Assembly: GCF_009848495.1 (NCBI RefSeq)
Contig: NZ_WWEP01000034.1
Coordinates: forward strand, 1 to 64,000
Source: Flavobacterium sp. MK4S-17
GTDB taxonomy: Bacteria > Bacteroidota > Bacteroidia > Flavobacteriales > Flavobacteriaceae
Direction: 5' to 3'
Length of the DNA: 64,000 nt
Of the stretch, positions 1-8,585 are shown in pieces (position 1 is the stretch's first letter; each line of letters begins with the position of its first letter). The notes beneath the pieces are model-generated. The model was given only the letters and a program-made list of their open reading frames with translations, made no database searches and was not told where the DNA came from. Position numbers and translations under genes: made by a program.

Positions 1-4
1 TTTA

Positions 5-2311
5 TTAAAAATCAAATTCGTCTATATCTATATCAGTTGTATCTTTTATGACAGGTTTGTTACAATCAACACGTATTGAAAGATTCGCCGGCCTTTCAAA
101 CGGCTTTTGCGATATTTTATAGGTCATGTCATCATCAGCATAGCACTTTTTCATGTATAAGCCCCATATAGGTAATGCCATGGTGGCGCCCTGCCCGTAA
201 AGCAGGCTTTTAAAATGTGCCGAACGGTCTTCATTACCTACCCAAACCCCGGTTGCAAGGTTAGGTACCATGCCCATAAACCAACCATCGGACTGGTTTT
301 GTGTTGTACCTGTTTTTCCTGCAATTGGGTTAGTAATAGCATAAGGATAGCCCGTCATACGGTTATAGCCCGCACCGCCACTGCCGCCCCACTTAAGCCT
401 GGCACCCGAACCACTTTCGGTAACGCCTTCGAGCAGTTTTACCACAGCATAGGCCACATCTTTACTAAGCACATCTTTAGAATACGGTTCCGGTTGGTAT
501 AGTACTACTCCATTTTTATCTTCTATCCTTAAAATAACCTGCGGTTTTATATAAACCCCCTGATTGGCAAAGGTACTGTAGGCCGCAACCATATCGCTAA
601 CGGTTATTTCGGCGGCACCCAGTGCTATGGCAGGCTGTTCCGGAATTTCCGAACTCACTCCAAGCTTTTTTGTCATATCTACCACTGCTTTGGGGCCAAC
701 ACGATTTATAAGTATCGCTGATACAGTATTTATAGAATGGGCCAGAGCATATTTTAAAGTAACCATTCCGGCATACTTGCCATTAGAGTTTTGCGGATGC
801 CAGTCGGCATCTATACCATACCTGCCTTTAGGCATACTGAATGGCGAATCAAGAATAGAATCACACGGTGAATAATGCAATTGCTCTATTGCCGTGGCAT
901 ATACAAACGGTTTAAAGGTAGAACCCACCTGCCTTGCACCCTGTGCAACGTGGTCATACTGAAAATGCTTATGGTTAATACCGCCTACCCATGCTTTAAT
1001 ATGCCCGGTTTGCGGCTCCATAGACATAACACCTGTTTGCAGGAAATGCTTATAATATCTTATTGAATCCATCGGCGTCATGATAGTGTCCCTGTCACCT
1101 TTCCATGTAAACACCGTCATTTCAGTTTTTACGTTGAATGACTTTTTTATTTCCTCTTCTGTTTTGCCTTTAGAACTCATTATCCTCCAGCGTTCAGAGC
1201 TGCGCATTGCCCTGTCCAGTATTCGCTTTGTTTCGGCATCCGAAAGATTTATAAACGGTGCATTCTTATTTTTTTTCTGCTGTATGAAAAACTCTTCCTG
1301 TAGGTTCGCAAGGTGCTCATGCACTGCCTCCTCGGCATATTTTTGCATACGGGAGTCAATCGTTGTATATATTTTTAAACCATCACGGTATATATCATAT
1401 TCGTTACCATCTTCTTTAGGATGTTCCTTTGCCCAGGTTTTCATAAAATCCCTTAAGTATTCCCTAAAATATGTGGCAATACCTTCATTATGGCTTTCCG
1501 GATTAAAGTTTAGTTTAACAGGGAGTTTTTCCAGTTTTTCCTTAACCTCAGGTTTAAGGAAACCATTTTTTTCCATTTGGCTTAAAACGGTATTTCTCCT
1601 GTCCAGTACTATTTTTTTCCTGGACTCACGTGCAGGGTTGTAGAGCGACGGGTTTTTCAGCATACCAACAATCACAGCGCTTTCTTCTACAGTAAGGTCT
1701 TTAGGCTCTTTACCAAAATATGTTTTTGCCGCAGAGCGTATTCCTACTGCCTGGTTAACAAAGTCGACTGTATTAAGGTACATTGCTATAATTTCCTGCT
1801 TGGTGTATTGCCTTTCCAGCCTTACCGCTATAACCCACTCTTTTGCTTTTTGCGCTATACGCTCAATCAGGTTTTTAGAACCCTCGCCATGAAAAAGGTT
1901 TTTGGCAAGCTGCTGTGTAATGGTACTGGCACCACCGCTGCCGCCAAAAGACATAACAGCACGCAGTGTACCGCGTGCATCTATACCCGAATGTTCATAA
2001 TAGCGCTCGTCCTCAGTAGCTACCAATGCATTGACAAGGTGCGGGGGAAGGTCGGCAAACTTTACAGGTGTACGGTTTTCCAGATAAAATTTACCAATGG
2101 TTTCTCCATCGGCTGAGATAACTTCAGTTGCCACATTCGACTCCGGGTTCTCCAACTGGTCAAAAGTAGGCATATGCCCAAAAGCACCCCATGAAGCTAA
2201 AAGGAAAAACAGGACTATTGCAAGGAAACCTGCAATAAATATTTTCCAAAATGCTTTTATATATTTAGAAAAATCCTGGCTGTTATTTTTATTACCGTTA
2301 TTTTTTGCCAT
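5..2311 (-). CDS. Class A penicillin-binding protein (PBP1A-like), bifunctional transglycosylase/transpeptidase
   Basis: This enzyme polymerises lipid II into glycan strands and cross-links the peptides in the periplasm. The 768-residue product has a short basic cytoplasmic tail and one membrane helix at about 20-42. The GT51 transglycosylase domain follows, with the ATEDERYYEH motif (likely catalytic Glu100) and GGASTITQQLAKNL at 127-139. The transpeptidase domain shows STFK (nucleophile Ser464, Lys467), SIN at 526-528 and KTG at 666-668, so both activities look intact. Length is typical for the family. It begins 6 bases after the gldH stop, in the order ricT-gldH-PBP, so it is probably the last gene of that operon. 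The stop codon lies at the extreme left edge of the window, so no terminator can be seen. Confidence 0.95.
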   Translation of the reverse strand: MAKNNGNKNNSQDFSKYIKAFWKIFIAGFLAIVLFFLLASWGAFGHMPTFDQLENPESNVATEVISADGETIGKFYLENRTPVKFADLPPHLVNALVATEDERYYEHSGIDARGTLRAVMSFGGSGGASTITQQLAKNLFHGEGSKNLIERIAQKAKEWVIAVRLERQYTKQEIIAMYLNTVDFVNQAVGIRSAAKTYFGKEPKDLTVEESAVIVGMLKNPSLYNPARESRKKIVLDRRNTVLSQMEKNGFLKPEVKEKLEKLPVKLNFNPESHNEGIATYFREYLRDFMKTWAKEHPKEDGNEYDIYRDGLKIYTTIDSRMQKYAEEAVHEHLANLQEEFFIQQKKNKNAPFINLSDAETKRILDRAMRSSERWRIMSSKGKTEEEIKKSFNVKTEMTVFTWKGDRDTIMTPMDSIRYYKHFLQTGVMSMEPQTGHIKAWVGGINHKHFQYDHVAQGARQVGSTFKPFVYATAIEQLHYSPCDSILDSPFSMPKGRYGIDADWHPQNSNGKYAGMVTLKYALAHSINTVSAILINRVGPKAVVDMTKKLGVSSEIPEQPAIALGAAEITVSDMVAAYSTFANQGVYIKPQVILRIEDKNGVVLYQPEPYSKDVLSKDVAYAVVKLLEGVTESGSGARLKWGGSGGAGYNRMTGYPYAITNPIAGKTGTTQNQSDGWFMGMVPNLATGVWVGNEDRSAHFKSLLYGQGATMALPIWGLYMKKCYADDDMTYKISQKPFERPANLSIRVDCNKPVIKDTTDIDIDEFDF

Positions 2312-2317
2312 AACTGC

Positions 2318-2803
2318 TTATTCTTTATTCTCAATCCTTAAACCTACTTCGGTTACCCCTTCCAATTCTTCAACACCCATTACTTTGCCTGACTGCCGCA
2401 TGGCCTGCCTTATGCTTATTATATATTTACCCCGCTTTGGGAAACTTACATCTTCTTTGTACCAAAGCTTACTTTCCTTTACATCTGTAAAGCCCTGCCC
2501 CATTAAGGTACCATCAGGGTTTGCCATTTGGTATTCAAGTGTATCCACTTTAGTAATTTTTGTGCCGGGCTGCTGCATTTGCACTATCAGGAACAGGTTA
2601 CTGTACGGATAATCATTGTTGTTCCTGATGTTAACAAACAGGTTATATTTAGATACCGTATCCTGTTGTTCAAATTCAAAGGATACTATACTGTCTTTGT
2701 GCCATTTGCCATTCAGCGGTTTGTATTCATCAAACACCCTGTTTTTATCGCAAGAACACAAACACAGTACCAATACCGGGAACCAAAAGCTACTTTTTAG
2801 CAT
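2318..2803 (-). CDS. gldH: Gliding motility lipoprotein GldH
   Basis: GldH is one of the Gld lipoproteins needed for gliding in Flavobacterium johnsoniae; its biochemical role is unknown. I place the start at the ATG at 2803, because the translation then opens with a clear lipoprotein signal peptide (MLKSSFWFPVLVLCLCSC) and lipid-acceptor Cys18. A longer reading frame upstream only adds basic residues without sense. The mature part (about 143 residues) is a beta-rich domain with the family features FDEYKPL near the start and KGKYIISIRQAMR near the end. The ATG lies inside the last codons of ricT (14-base overlap), indicating translational coupling, and the PBP gene follows 6 bases after its stop. 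Assignment rests on recognising the family sequence and its usual place next to ricT and PBP1A. Confidence 0.88.
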   Translation of the reverse strand: MLKSSFWFPVLVLCLCSCDKNRVFDEYKPLNGKWHKDSIVSFEFEQQDTVSKYNLFVNIRNNNDYPYSNLFLIVQMQQPGTKITKVDTLEYQMANPDGTLMGQGFTDVKESKLWYKEDVSFPKRGKYIISIRQAMRQSGKVMGVEELEGVTEVGLRIENKE

Positions 2804-3956
2804 TTTTCTCGTTAGACGGTTTTCTTTTCTTGTTGTTGTTATTACTCCTTTTCTTTTTCTTAGGCTTATCAAAACGCGTTAAGCTGTCCTGTCCTACAGT
2901 ATTATGGTATTGCTTCTCCTCTGTTTCAGATACAACTTCCAATACATATTCCTCAAGGGAGGCAATACGCTTTTTTTGTTTGTTTAAGCTTACTATTTCT
3001 TTTACCTGGGCAGCCTCAATCATGTGCCAATGTGCCACATTATCAGTATAGGAAAACCACATCAGCCCTTTAAAAATATCTACCTTCTGGCAAACAGCAT
3101 CGCCCTTTTCGGTATAAATTTTAGTATCAATATCCGGTAAGCCTTTCAGCGCATCAAGGTAGGTGTCAAGCTCATAGTTAAGGCAGCATTTAAGCTTGCC
3201 GCACTGCCCTGCCAGTTTTTGCGGGTTTAGCGAAAGCTGCTGGTATCGTGCCGCAGAAGTATTCACGCTCCTGAAATCGGTAAGCCATGTGGAGCAGCAC
3301 AGTTCCCTGCCGCAGGAGCCAATACCGCCCAGGCGTGCGGCCTCCTGGCGAAAGCCCACCTGCTTCATCTCAATCCTTATACTGAATTCGCGCGCATAAT
3401 CCTTAATAAGCTGGCGGAAGTCAACACGGTCATTTGCGGTATAGTAAAAAGTAGCCTTACTCCCGTCGCCCTGAAATTCAATGTCTGATATTTTCATTTC
3501 AAGGTTAAGGCGAATAGCCAGTTCTCGTGCTATAACCTTCATTGGTTCCTCGCGTTCGCGGGCTTCGCGCCACACATCAATATCCTTTTGTGATGCCTTG
3601 CGGTATATTTTTGGTACTTCGCCATCAGGGTTTACCCCTTTCTTTTTCATTTGCACCTTAACCAGTTCACCGGTAAGGCTTATTATACCTATATCATGTC
3701 CCGGTGCAGCCTCGGTGGCTACTATATCCCCAATGCTTAATGAAATATTTTCGGTATTCCTGTAAAACTCCTTGCGGCCGTTTTTAAAACGGACCTCAAC
3801 ACAGTCAAAAGGTGCCTGCCCACCCGGCAGGCTCATATTGGAAAGCCAGTCAAAAACAGTCAGCTTGTTGCAACTGTCTGTTCCGCAGGTCCCGTTATTT
3901 TTGCATCCCCTGGGTGTCCCGTCCTTGGATCCCGTAGAACAGTTTGTACATGCCAT
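2790..3956 (-). CDS. ricT: PSP1/RicT family protein
   Basis: A 388-residue PSP1-domain protein. In Bacillus, RicT forms an iron-sulfur complex with RicA and RicF that affects RNA processing; the Bacteroidota homologue is usually annotated regulatory iron-sulfur complex subunit RicT. The core (about 60-300) has the conserved cysteine patches GSCGRELCCSTWL and QCGKLKCCLNYE. An unusual N-terminal extension adds five more cysteines in the first 30 residues (Cys3, 6, 18, 24, 29), which could bind a further metal. The C-terminal 40 residues are Lys/Asn-rich and probably disordered. It is the first gene of the ricT-gldH-PBP operon. RicA and RicF partners are not in this window, so whether the Bacillus complex exists here is unknown. 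Confidence 0.85.
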   Translation of the reverse strand: MACTNCSTGSKDGTPRGCKNNGTCGTDSCNKLTVFDWLSNMSLPGGQAPFDCVEVRFKNGRKEFYRNTENISLSIGDIVATEAAPGHDIGIISLTGELVKVQMKKKGVNPDGEVPKIYRKASQKDIDVWREAREREEPMKVIARELAIRLNLEMKISDIEFQGDGSKATFYYTANDRVDFRQLIKDYAREFSIRIEMKQVGFRQEAARLGGIGSCGRELCCSTWLTDFRSVNTSAARYQQLSLNPQKLAGQCGKLKCCLNYELDTYLDALKGLPDIDTKIYTEKGDAVCQKVDIFKGLMWFSYTDNVAHWHMIEAAQVKEIVSLNKQKKRIASLEEYVLEVVSETEEKQYHNTVGQDSLTRFDKPKKKKRSNNNNKKRKPSNEKNAKK

Positions 3957-4135
3957 AATTTTAAATATATATAATGGTCGCGGTTTTTTCCGCTACTCTG
4001 TTGTAATAACGTTTTTGTGGGTAAAGATAGTATTTTTTATGTTACAGCCGAAAAACCCATTTGTCCCTGCGCAATACCTGCAGCACATTGCAAACGCGCA
4101 TAAAATAAGTAGTTACATATACTGTTATTAAATGC
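3957..4135. other. Intergenic region between ricT start and the trhO terminator
   Basis: This gap of about 180 bases should contain the ricT promoter. A weak -7-like box, TATCTTTA, reads on the minus strand at 4029-4022, but it has one mismatch to TAnnTTTG and I find no TTG at the proper distance. No open reading frame or RNA gene is apparent. Confidence 0.35.
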
Positions 4136-4161
4136 AAAACCCCGGAAAATTCCGGGGTTTT
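4136..4161 (-). terminator. Rho-independent terminator after trhO
   Basis: A perfect 12-base inverted repeat (arms 4136-4147 and 4150-4161, loop of two A) has a GC-rich core CCCCGG flanked by A and T tracts. It lies 18 bases past the trhO stop on the minus strand. Because it is symmetrical it could act in both directions. Confidence 0.85.
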
Positions 4162-4179
4162 AAATATTGTTCTTGTAAA

Positions 4180-5541
4180 TTATTCATTAGTTTCAGGCAA
4201 TTTGTATAACCTGTCGGAAAGGCGCACACGGAAAGGCACATTAATAGTAACCTTATCGCCTTTTTGGGCAGTGTCGCCCGGCTGGCCGTTAACCCGCATC
4301 CCATCAACCAGCAGTTCCTGCCTGCCGGTGGTAGGGCCTGCAATAAGTATACGGTCGCCTGTTTTTATACCATCATTATCAACAGTAAACTGGCCCACGC
4401 CCGCTTTTGTATAATAATGTTCTGCTTTGCCTATAAGTGTTTTCCTCTCGCGCTTGCGTATGCCTTTTTTAGGAGCCGAAGCCAGTGCAACCGCACCAAC
4501 TGCATCACCCGATTTTTTGAATTTAAGTGCCGGCGATTTCCCTTTTTTAAACACCATATTGCCTTTCATAATACCTTTGCGCCTTGCTTTTTGCTCCTCT
4601 TCCGGCAGGTGGATAACATCCACGCAGTCGGTTGAGCAGCAGCCTTCCATAGCAGCGGCACACTCCTCACACTGTATGAACAACAGGTGGCATGCCTCAT
4701 TGGCACAGTTGGTATGCGTATCGCACGGCTTGCCGCACTGGTGGCATTGCGAAATAATATCATCGGTTATGCGCTCGCCCAAACGGTGGTCAAACACAAA
4801 GTTTTTACCTATAAATTTGCTTTCCAGCCCTTCTGCTTTTACCTGACGGGTATATTCAATAATACCGCCCTCAAGCTGGTACACGTTTTTAAAACCTTTG
4901 TGCTTAAAGAAAGCCGAGGCTTTTTCGCAGCGGATACCTCCCGTGCAGTACATCAGCAGGTTTTTATCCTCTTTGTGGTCTTTTAGTTGTTCCTCTATAA
5001 TCGGCAGCGACTCGCGGAACGTATCCACATCGGGCGTAATGGCACCTTTAAAATGCCCCACTTCGCTTTCATAATGGTTACGGAAGTCAACCACAATAGT
5101 ATCCGGGTTGTCCAGCAGCGTGTTGAATTCCTTTGCCTTAAGGTGAACCCCTTTGTTGGTAACATCAAACGAGGCATCGTCCAGCCCGTCGGCTACAATT
5201 TTATTGCGCACCTTTATGGTTAGCTTCAGGAACGACATATCGTCCTGCTCCACCGCCACATTAAGGCGTATGCCTTTCATAAAAGGGTAGGTTTCTATAT
5301 GGTCTTTAAACGCATAAAAATTATCGGCCGGCACCGAAAGCTGGGCATTAATACCCTCTTTGGCCACATAAATGCGCCCCAGTACTTCAAGCGGGTTCCA
5401 GGCAATAAATAATTCGTCGCGAAATTGTTTTGGGTCTTCAATTTGCGCATAGGCGTAGAAAGACAGCGTGAGGCGCTGCTTGCCGGACTGCTCTATAAGT
5501 TCGGCTCTTTCTTCTGCGCTTAAGGTGTTATACAGTTGCAT
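4180..5541 (-). CDS. trhO: tRNA uridine(34) hydroxylase TrhO (rhodanese-related) with extra C-terminal beta domain
   Basis: TrhO (E. coli YceA) makes 5-hydroxyuridine at position 34 of tRNA in an oxygen-dependent reaction. The 453-residue product has the N-terminal alpha/beta domain (AKEGINAQLSVP), a rhodanese domain with the active-site loop YCTGGIRCEK, and a Cys-rich zinc-like segment (CHQCGKPCDTHTNC, then ECAAAMEGCCSTDC). The E. coli enzyme is about 350 residues. Here about 100 more follow: a basic linker, then a domain at about 366-453 with GDRILIAGPTTG and VRLSDRLYKL. That pattern resembles the EF-Tu domain 2-like barrel at the end of U32 peptidase-family proteins. A clear promoter lies upstream and a strong terminator downstream, so the gene is probably monocistronic. 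Confidence 0.92.
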   Translation of the reverse strand: MQLYNTLSAEERAELIEQSGKQRLTLSFYAYAQIEDPKQFRDELFIAWNPLEVLGRIYVAKEGINAQLSVPADNFYAFKDHIETYPFMKGIRLNVAVEQDDMSFLKLTIKVRNKIVADGLDDASFDVTNKGVHLKAKEFNTLLDNPDTIVVDFRNHYESEVGHFKGAITPDVDTFRESLPIIEEQLKDHKEDKNLLMYCTGGIRCEKASAFFKHKGFKNVYQLEGGIIEYTRQVKAEGLESKFIGKNFVFDHRLGERITDDIISQCHQCGKPCDTHTNCANEACHLLFIQCEECAAAMEGCCSTDCVDVIHLPEEEQKARRKGIMKGNMVFKKGKSPALKFKKSGDAVGAVALASAPKKGIRKRERKTLIGKAEHYYTKAGVGQFTVDNDGIKTGDRILIAGPTTGRQELLVDGMRVNGQPGDTAQKGDKVTINVPFRVRLSDRLYKLPETNE

Positions 5542-5607
5542 GCTATAAACGTTAAGTGAGAAATTAATTCAGTATGTTGCGCAACCCCTATCGGCGGGAT
5601 TGTGGTG

Positions 5608-5637
5608 CAAAGGTATAATTTTTTGGGAATAGGGCAA
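5608..5637 (-). promoter_or_regulatory. Promoter of trhO
   Basis: Reading the minus strand there is TTG (5637-5635), a 19-base spacer, and TACCTTTG (5615-5608). This is a full match to the Bacteroidota primary sigma factor consensus (TTG, about 17-23 bases, TAnnTTTG). It lies between the stop of the Shedu-like gene and trhO, which shows trhO has its own promoter. Confidence 0.75.
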
Positions 5638-5672
5638 TCTTATTAGGCTATGATGCTCAAAAATTAAACCCA

Positions 5673-6926
5673 TCAATCTAATTTTATTAAGTTAACTAAA
5701 TTTTTTAATCTGTCTAAAAGCTCGTCATATAGTACAAATTCAATATCTTTAAGACTTTCTCGTAAATTTTTGAAATGATTTAATTTCTTTGAGTTATTAA
5801 GCTCTTTAGTACTTCCTGCAACAATTATAGCTCGAGGGTTAATAATACTGACATCTAATCCCGAATCATGCTCCGTAGCTGTCTCTTCCTTAATTGATTT
5901 TGCATAATTAACACTATTTTCTCTCGCTTTTTGCAAATAATCTGATGCTTGGGCAATTGTTTTTGAAAGTTCTTTTGACCAATAATATGTTTTATGGCTA
6001 TTATCAAATTGCAATAAAGGCATACCGCTCTTTTTAAGTTCATAGAAATCTATATAGCCATAGATATCTACAAGAACAAGATCTGGAAACTTTGTTATTC
6101 CTGTAGCTATATTTTTATAATCTAACTTATACGCATATCTATTATCGAATAGTGTTATATAACTATTAAAAAAAGTTTGCCATGCACTTTCTGCTGGATC
6201 ATCTTTTAATAATTTTTCATAAATTTTTATTATCTCTTGCAAAGTAATTAATTGCGCATTTTTCTGCAAATCAACTATCATTCTTTTCACTATATCAGAC
6301 CTTGTATACTTTTTTGTAGCCTCAACATAAAATTGACCAAATTTTTCAACATCATCAGCAGTCAATTTTTCAATTAATTTAGAATTAAGGTTTCTTAATA
6401 TTAAATTTTTATTATTATTAGTTTCTTTATATTCTAAATCTACTTTAGGATAATTTTCTATTATGAAATTTGATGTTAAAATTGTTTTTGTATCATTACA
6501 TGCTCTCTGCTCTTGATTTAAAGAAGTAATTAAATTTTCAAAATCTTCTAAACTAAAAACAATCTCACTTTTTTTATATTTCCCCTTCAAATAGAAATCA
6601 TCAACAATAATTAAAGTGTCTATGGCTTGATTAATAAATTTATATTTAAAAAATGAATTAAGTGAACTCTCTGTGAATCCATAACCATAAGAACTTAAAA
6701 TATTAGGAATTTCATTAAACCCCTTTAGAATAATGGTTTTGATACTATTACCTTCAAATGGATAATAAAAATTTTCTTCTATTTTAGTATATATTTCAAT
6801 TTTATGCTTATCGACATCTTCTTTATGCTGTCTATAAGTAATAATTTTACCTTTTTTAAGTTCTTCAAATATTAATAATTTTTCCGTTTCTTTAACCTGT
6901 TTCATCATAATGTAAAATATATTCAT
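5673..6926 (-). CDS. Shedu-like DUF4263 nuclease, probable anti-phage protein
   Basis: The C-terminal half matches the Shedu (SduA, DUF4263) nuclease family. It has ESAWQTFFNSYITLF, then FPDLVLVDIYGYIDFYELKK, which carries the PD-(D/E)xK signature (Asp, then Glu-Leu-Lys). QASDYLQKAR and PRAIIVAGS follow. Shedu is a single-gene anti-phage system whose family has variable N-terminal domains; here the first ~200 residues are unrecognised. Length (417) is in the family range. The start could be the ATG at 6926 or the paired ATGs at 6908/6905; the weak -7-like box at 6936-6929 favours the later ones. The gene is much more AT-rich than trhO and recA on either side and stands alone, which suggests acquisition by transfer. 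No toxin-antitoxin, restriction or mobile gene is adjacent. Confidence 0.78.
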   Translation of the reverse strand: MNIFYIMMKQVKETEKLLIFEELKKGKIITYRQHKEDVDKHKIEIYTKIEENFYYPFEGNSIKTIILKGFNEIPNILSSYGYGFTESSLNSFFKYKFINQAIDTLIIVDDFYLKGKYKKSEIVFSLEDFENLITSLNQEQRACNDTKTILTSNFIIENYPKVDLEYKETNNNKNLILRNLNSKLIEKLTADDVEKFGQFYVEATKKYTRSDIVKRMIVDLQKNAQLITLQEIIKIYEKLLKDDPAESAWQTFFNSYITLFDNRYAYKLDYKNIATGITKFPDLVLVDIYGYIDFYELKKSGMPLLQFDNSHKTYYWSKELSKTIAQASDYLQKARENSVNYAKSIKEETATEHDSGLDVSIINPRAIIVAGSTKELNNSKKLNHFKNLRESLKDIEFVLYDELLDRLKNLVNLIKLD

Positions 6927-6987
6927 TTTAAAGATATTAAAAAAACTTTAACATTTACATTTTAGTTTATAAGATTATTTTCTTACA

Positions 6988-7017
6988 TTGCGCTCTCAAA
7001 TAAAAGCAATATATTTA
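6988..7017 (+). promoter_or_regulatory. Promoter of recA
   Basis: TTG at 6988-6990, a 19-base spacer and TATATTTA at 7010-7017 fit the Bacteroidota consensus with one mismatch in the -7 box. The recA start codon follows 18 bases later. I see no LexA-type palindrome here. Confidence 0.6.
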
Positions 7018-7035
7018 CGAAAATAAAAGCACAAA

Positions 7036-8040
7036 ATGAGTACAGATAAAGACGCTAAATTAAAAGCATTACAGCTAACGCTGGATAAACTGGATAAAGC
7101 CTACGGCAAGGGAACGGTAATGAAACTGGGCGACCAGGCGGTTGAGGAAGTGGAAGCCATACCTTCGGGCTCGCTGGGTGTAGACCTTGCACTGGGCGTA
7201 AACGGCTACCCGCGTGGCAGGATAATAGAAATTTTCGGCCCGGAATCATCGGGTAAAACCACGCTTACCCTGCACGCCATAGCCGAAGCGCAAAAGGGCG
7301 GGGGCATTGCCGCATTTATAGATGCAGAGCATGCTTTTGACCGTAATTATGCTGAAAAGCTGGGCGTTGACATAGAAAATCTTATTATATCGCAACCTGA
7401 TAACGGTGAGCAGGCTCTGGAAATTGCCGAAAACCTTATCCGCAGCGGTGCCATAGATATTGTGGTTATTGACTCGGTTGCTGCACTTACGCCAAAAAGC
7501 GAAATTGAGGGCGAAATGGGCGACAGCAAAATGGGCCTCCATGCACGCTTAATGAGCCAGGCACTAAGAAAATTAACTGCTACTATAAGCAAAACAAACT
7601 GTACCGTATTTTTCATTAACCAGCTTAGGGAAAAAATAGGTGTTATGTTTGGTAATCCTGAAACTACAACAGGTGGTAACGCACTTAAATTTTACGCTTC
7701 GGTAAGGCTGGATATAAGGCGTTCGGCACAAATTAAGGACGGCGAAAATGTAATTGGTAACCGCACTAAGGTAAAAGTAGTTAAAAATAAGGTAGCACCT
7801 CCGTTTAAAACAGCCGAGTTCGACATTATGTATGGCGAAGGAGTTTCTAAAACCGGTGAAATACTTGACCTTGCCGTGGAGTTTGATATTATAAAGAAAT
7901 CGGGCTCATGGTTCAGCTATGGCGAAACCAAGCTGGGGCAGGGCCGCGATGCGGTTAAATCGCTCATTAAAGACAACCCTGAACTGGCCGATGAGCTTGA
8001 ATTAAAAATTAAAGATGCCATTAAGGAACATTCCGCATAA
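7036..8040 (+). CDS. recA: Recombinase RecA
   Basis: RecA binds single-stranded DNA, catalyses strand exchange and drives SOS-type cleavage reactions. The 334-residue product has Walker [10 protein letters not shown] at 68-76, the [20 protein letters not shown] region with Walker B, and the [21 protein letters not shown] segment that spans the L2 DNA-binding loop. The C-terminal domain is short and ends without the long acidic tail of E. coli RecA. It has its own promoter and a terminator directly after the stop. Residue conservation makes the assignment certain. Confidence 0.98.
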   Translation: MSTDKDAKLKALQLTLDKLDKAYGKGTVMKLGDQAVEEVEAIPSGSLGVDLALGVNGYPRGRIIEIFGPESSGKTTLTLHAIAEAQKGGGIAAFIDAEHAFDRNYAEKLGVDIENLIISQPDNGEQALEIAENLIRSGAIDIVVIDSVAALTPKSEIEGEMGDSKMGLHARLMSQALRKLTATISKTNCTVFFINQLREKIGVMFGNPETTTGGNALKFYASVRLDIRRSAQIKDGENVIGNRTKVKVVKNKVAPPFKTAEFDIMYGEGVSKTGEILDLAVEFDIIKKSGSWFSYGETKLGQGRDAVKSLIKDNPELADELELKIKDAIKEHSA

Positions 8041-8044
8041 ATTT

Positions 8045-8069
8045 AAACCCGATTCAATCGGGTTTTTTT
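8045..8069 (+). terminator. Rho-independent terminator of recA
   Basis: Arms AAACCCGATT (8045-8054) and AATCGGGTTT (8056-8065) are perfectly complementary and are followed by a T run to 8069. It starts five bases after the recA stop. Confidence 0.9.
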
Positions 8070-8131
8070 ATACACTGTGCGCAACCTTTTTACCACAGAT
8101 GCATCTAATTAACAGGAAAAACAATTTGAAT

Positions 8132-8563
8132 ATGAAAAAGCTGTTGCTGCTGTTTATTACATTATCTTTATTTACATTCTCTTCATGCTCTTTAAATGAC
8201 GACGACAGGTTGCAGTTCCATATGGAATTTGTGCCGGTAACCTCTGTTGAAATGCCTGAATATTTTGAAAGGGGAGGCACATATACTATTGATGTATACT
8301 ACACGCGCCCCAATGACTGCCATTACTTTGAAGGCTTTGCCTATGAGGCTAACGGCAATGCGCGTACAGTAGCTGTGCAAACCATTGTTATAGAGGATGC
8401 AGAGTGCCAGCCATTGCCTACTGATGCACCTGAAAAGGCTTCGTTTGAGTTTTTATGCGCACCGCAGTATAATAACCAAACGTATGTTTTTAAATTTTAT
8501 CAGGGTGCGGATGCGAATGGCAACCAGCAGTTCCTTGAAGTAGAAGTGCCGGTAGAACAGTAA
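8132..8563 (+). CDS. Small secreted lipoprotein of unknown function
   Basis: I place the start at ATG 8132, since this gives a typical lipoprotein signal peptide (MKKLLLLFITLSLFTFSSC, lipid Cys19). A longer frame would begin inside recA and has no signal. The mature part, about 124 residues, is acidic and beta-rich, with three further cysteines spread through it. I do not recognise a family. It sits directly upstream of the ECF sigma factor gene (stop at 8563, next gene at 8586) on the same strand, so it may be co-transcribed and could be functionally tied to the sigma/anti-sigma pair, but this is inference from position only. Confidence 0.8.
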   Translation: MKKLLLLFITLSLFTFSSCSLNDDDRLQFHMEFVPVTSVEMPEYFERGGTYTIDVYYTRPNDCHYFEGFAYEANGNARTVAVQTIVIEDAECQPLPTDAPEKASFEFLCAPQYNNQTYVFKFYQGADANGNQQFLEVEVPVEQ

Positions 8564-8585
8564 TAACCAGAATAAATGGAAGCCT

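Noticed and set aside
1080..1643. A 187-codon open frame on the plus strand opposite the PBP gene.
   Set aside because: It is antisense to a certain gene, has low-complexity Ser/Phe-rich composition and no recognisable domain; it is a shadow of the coding strand.
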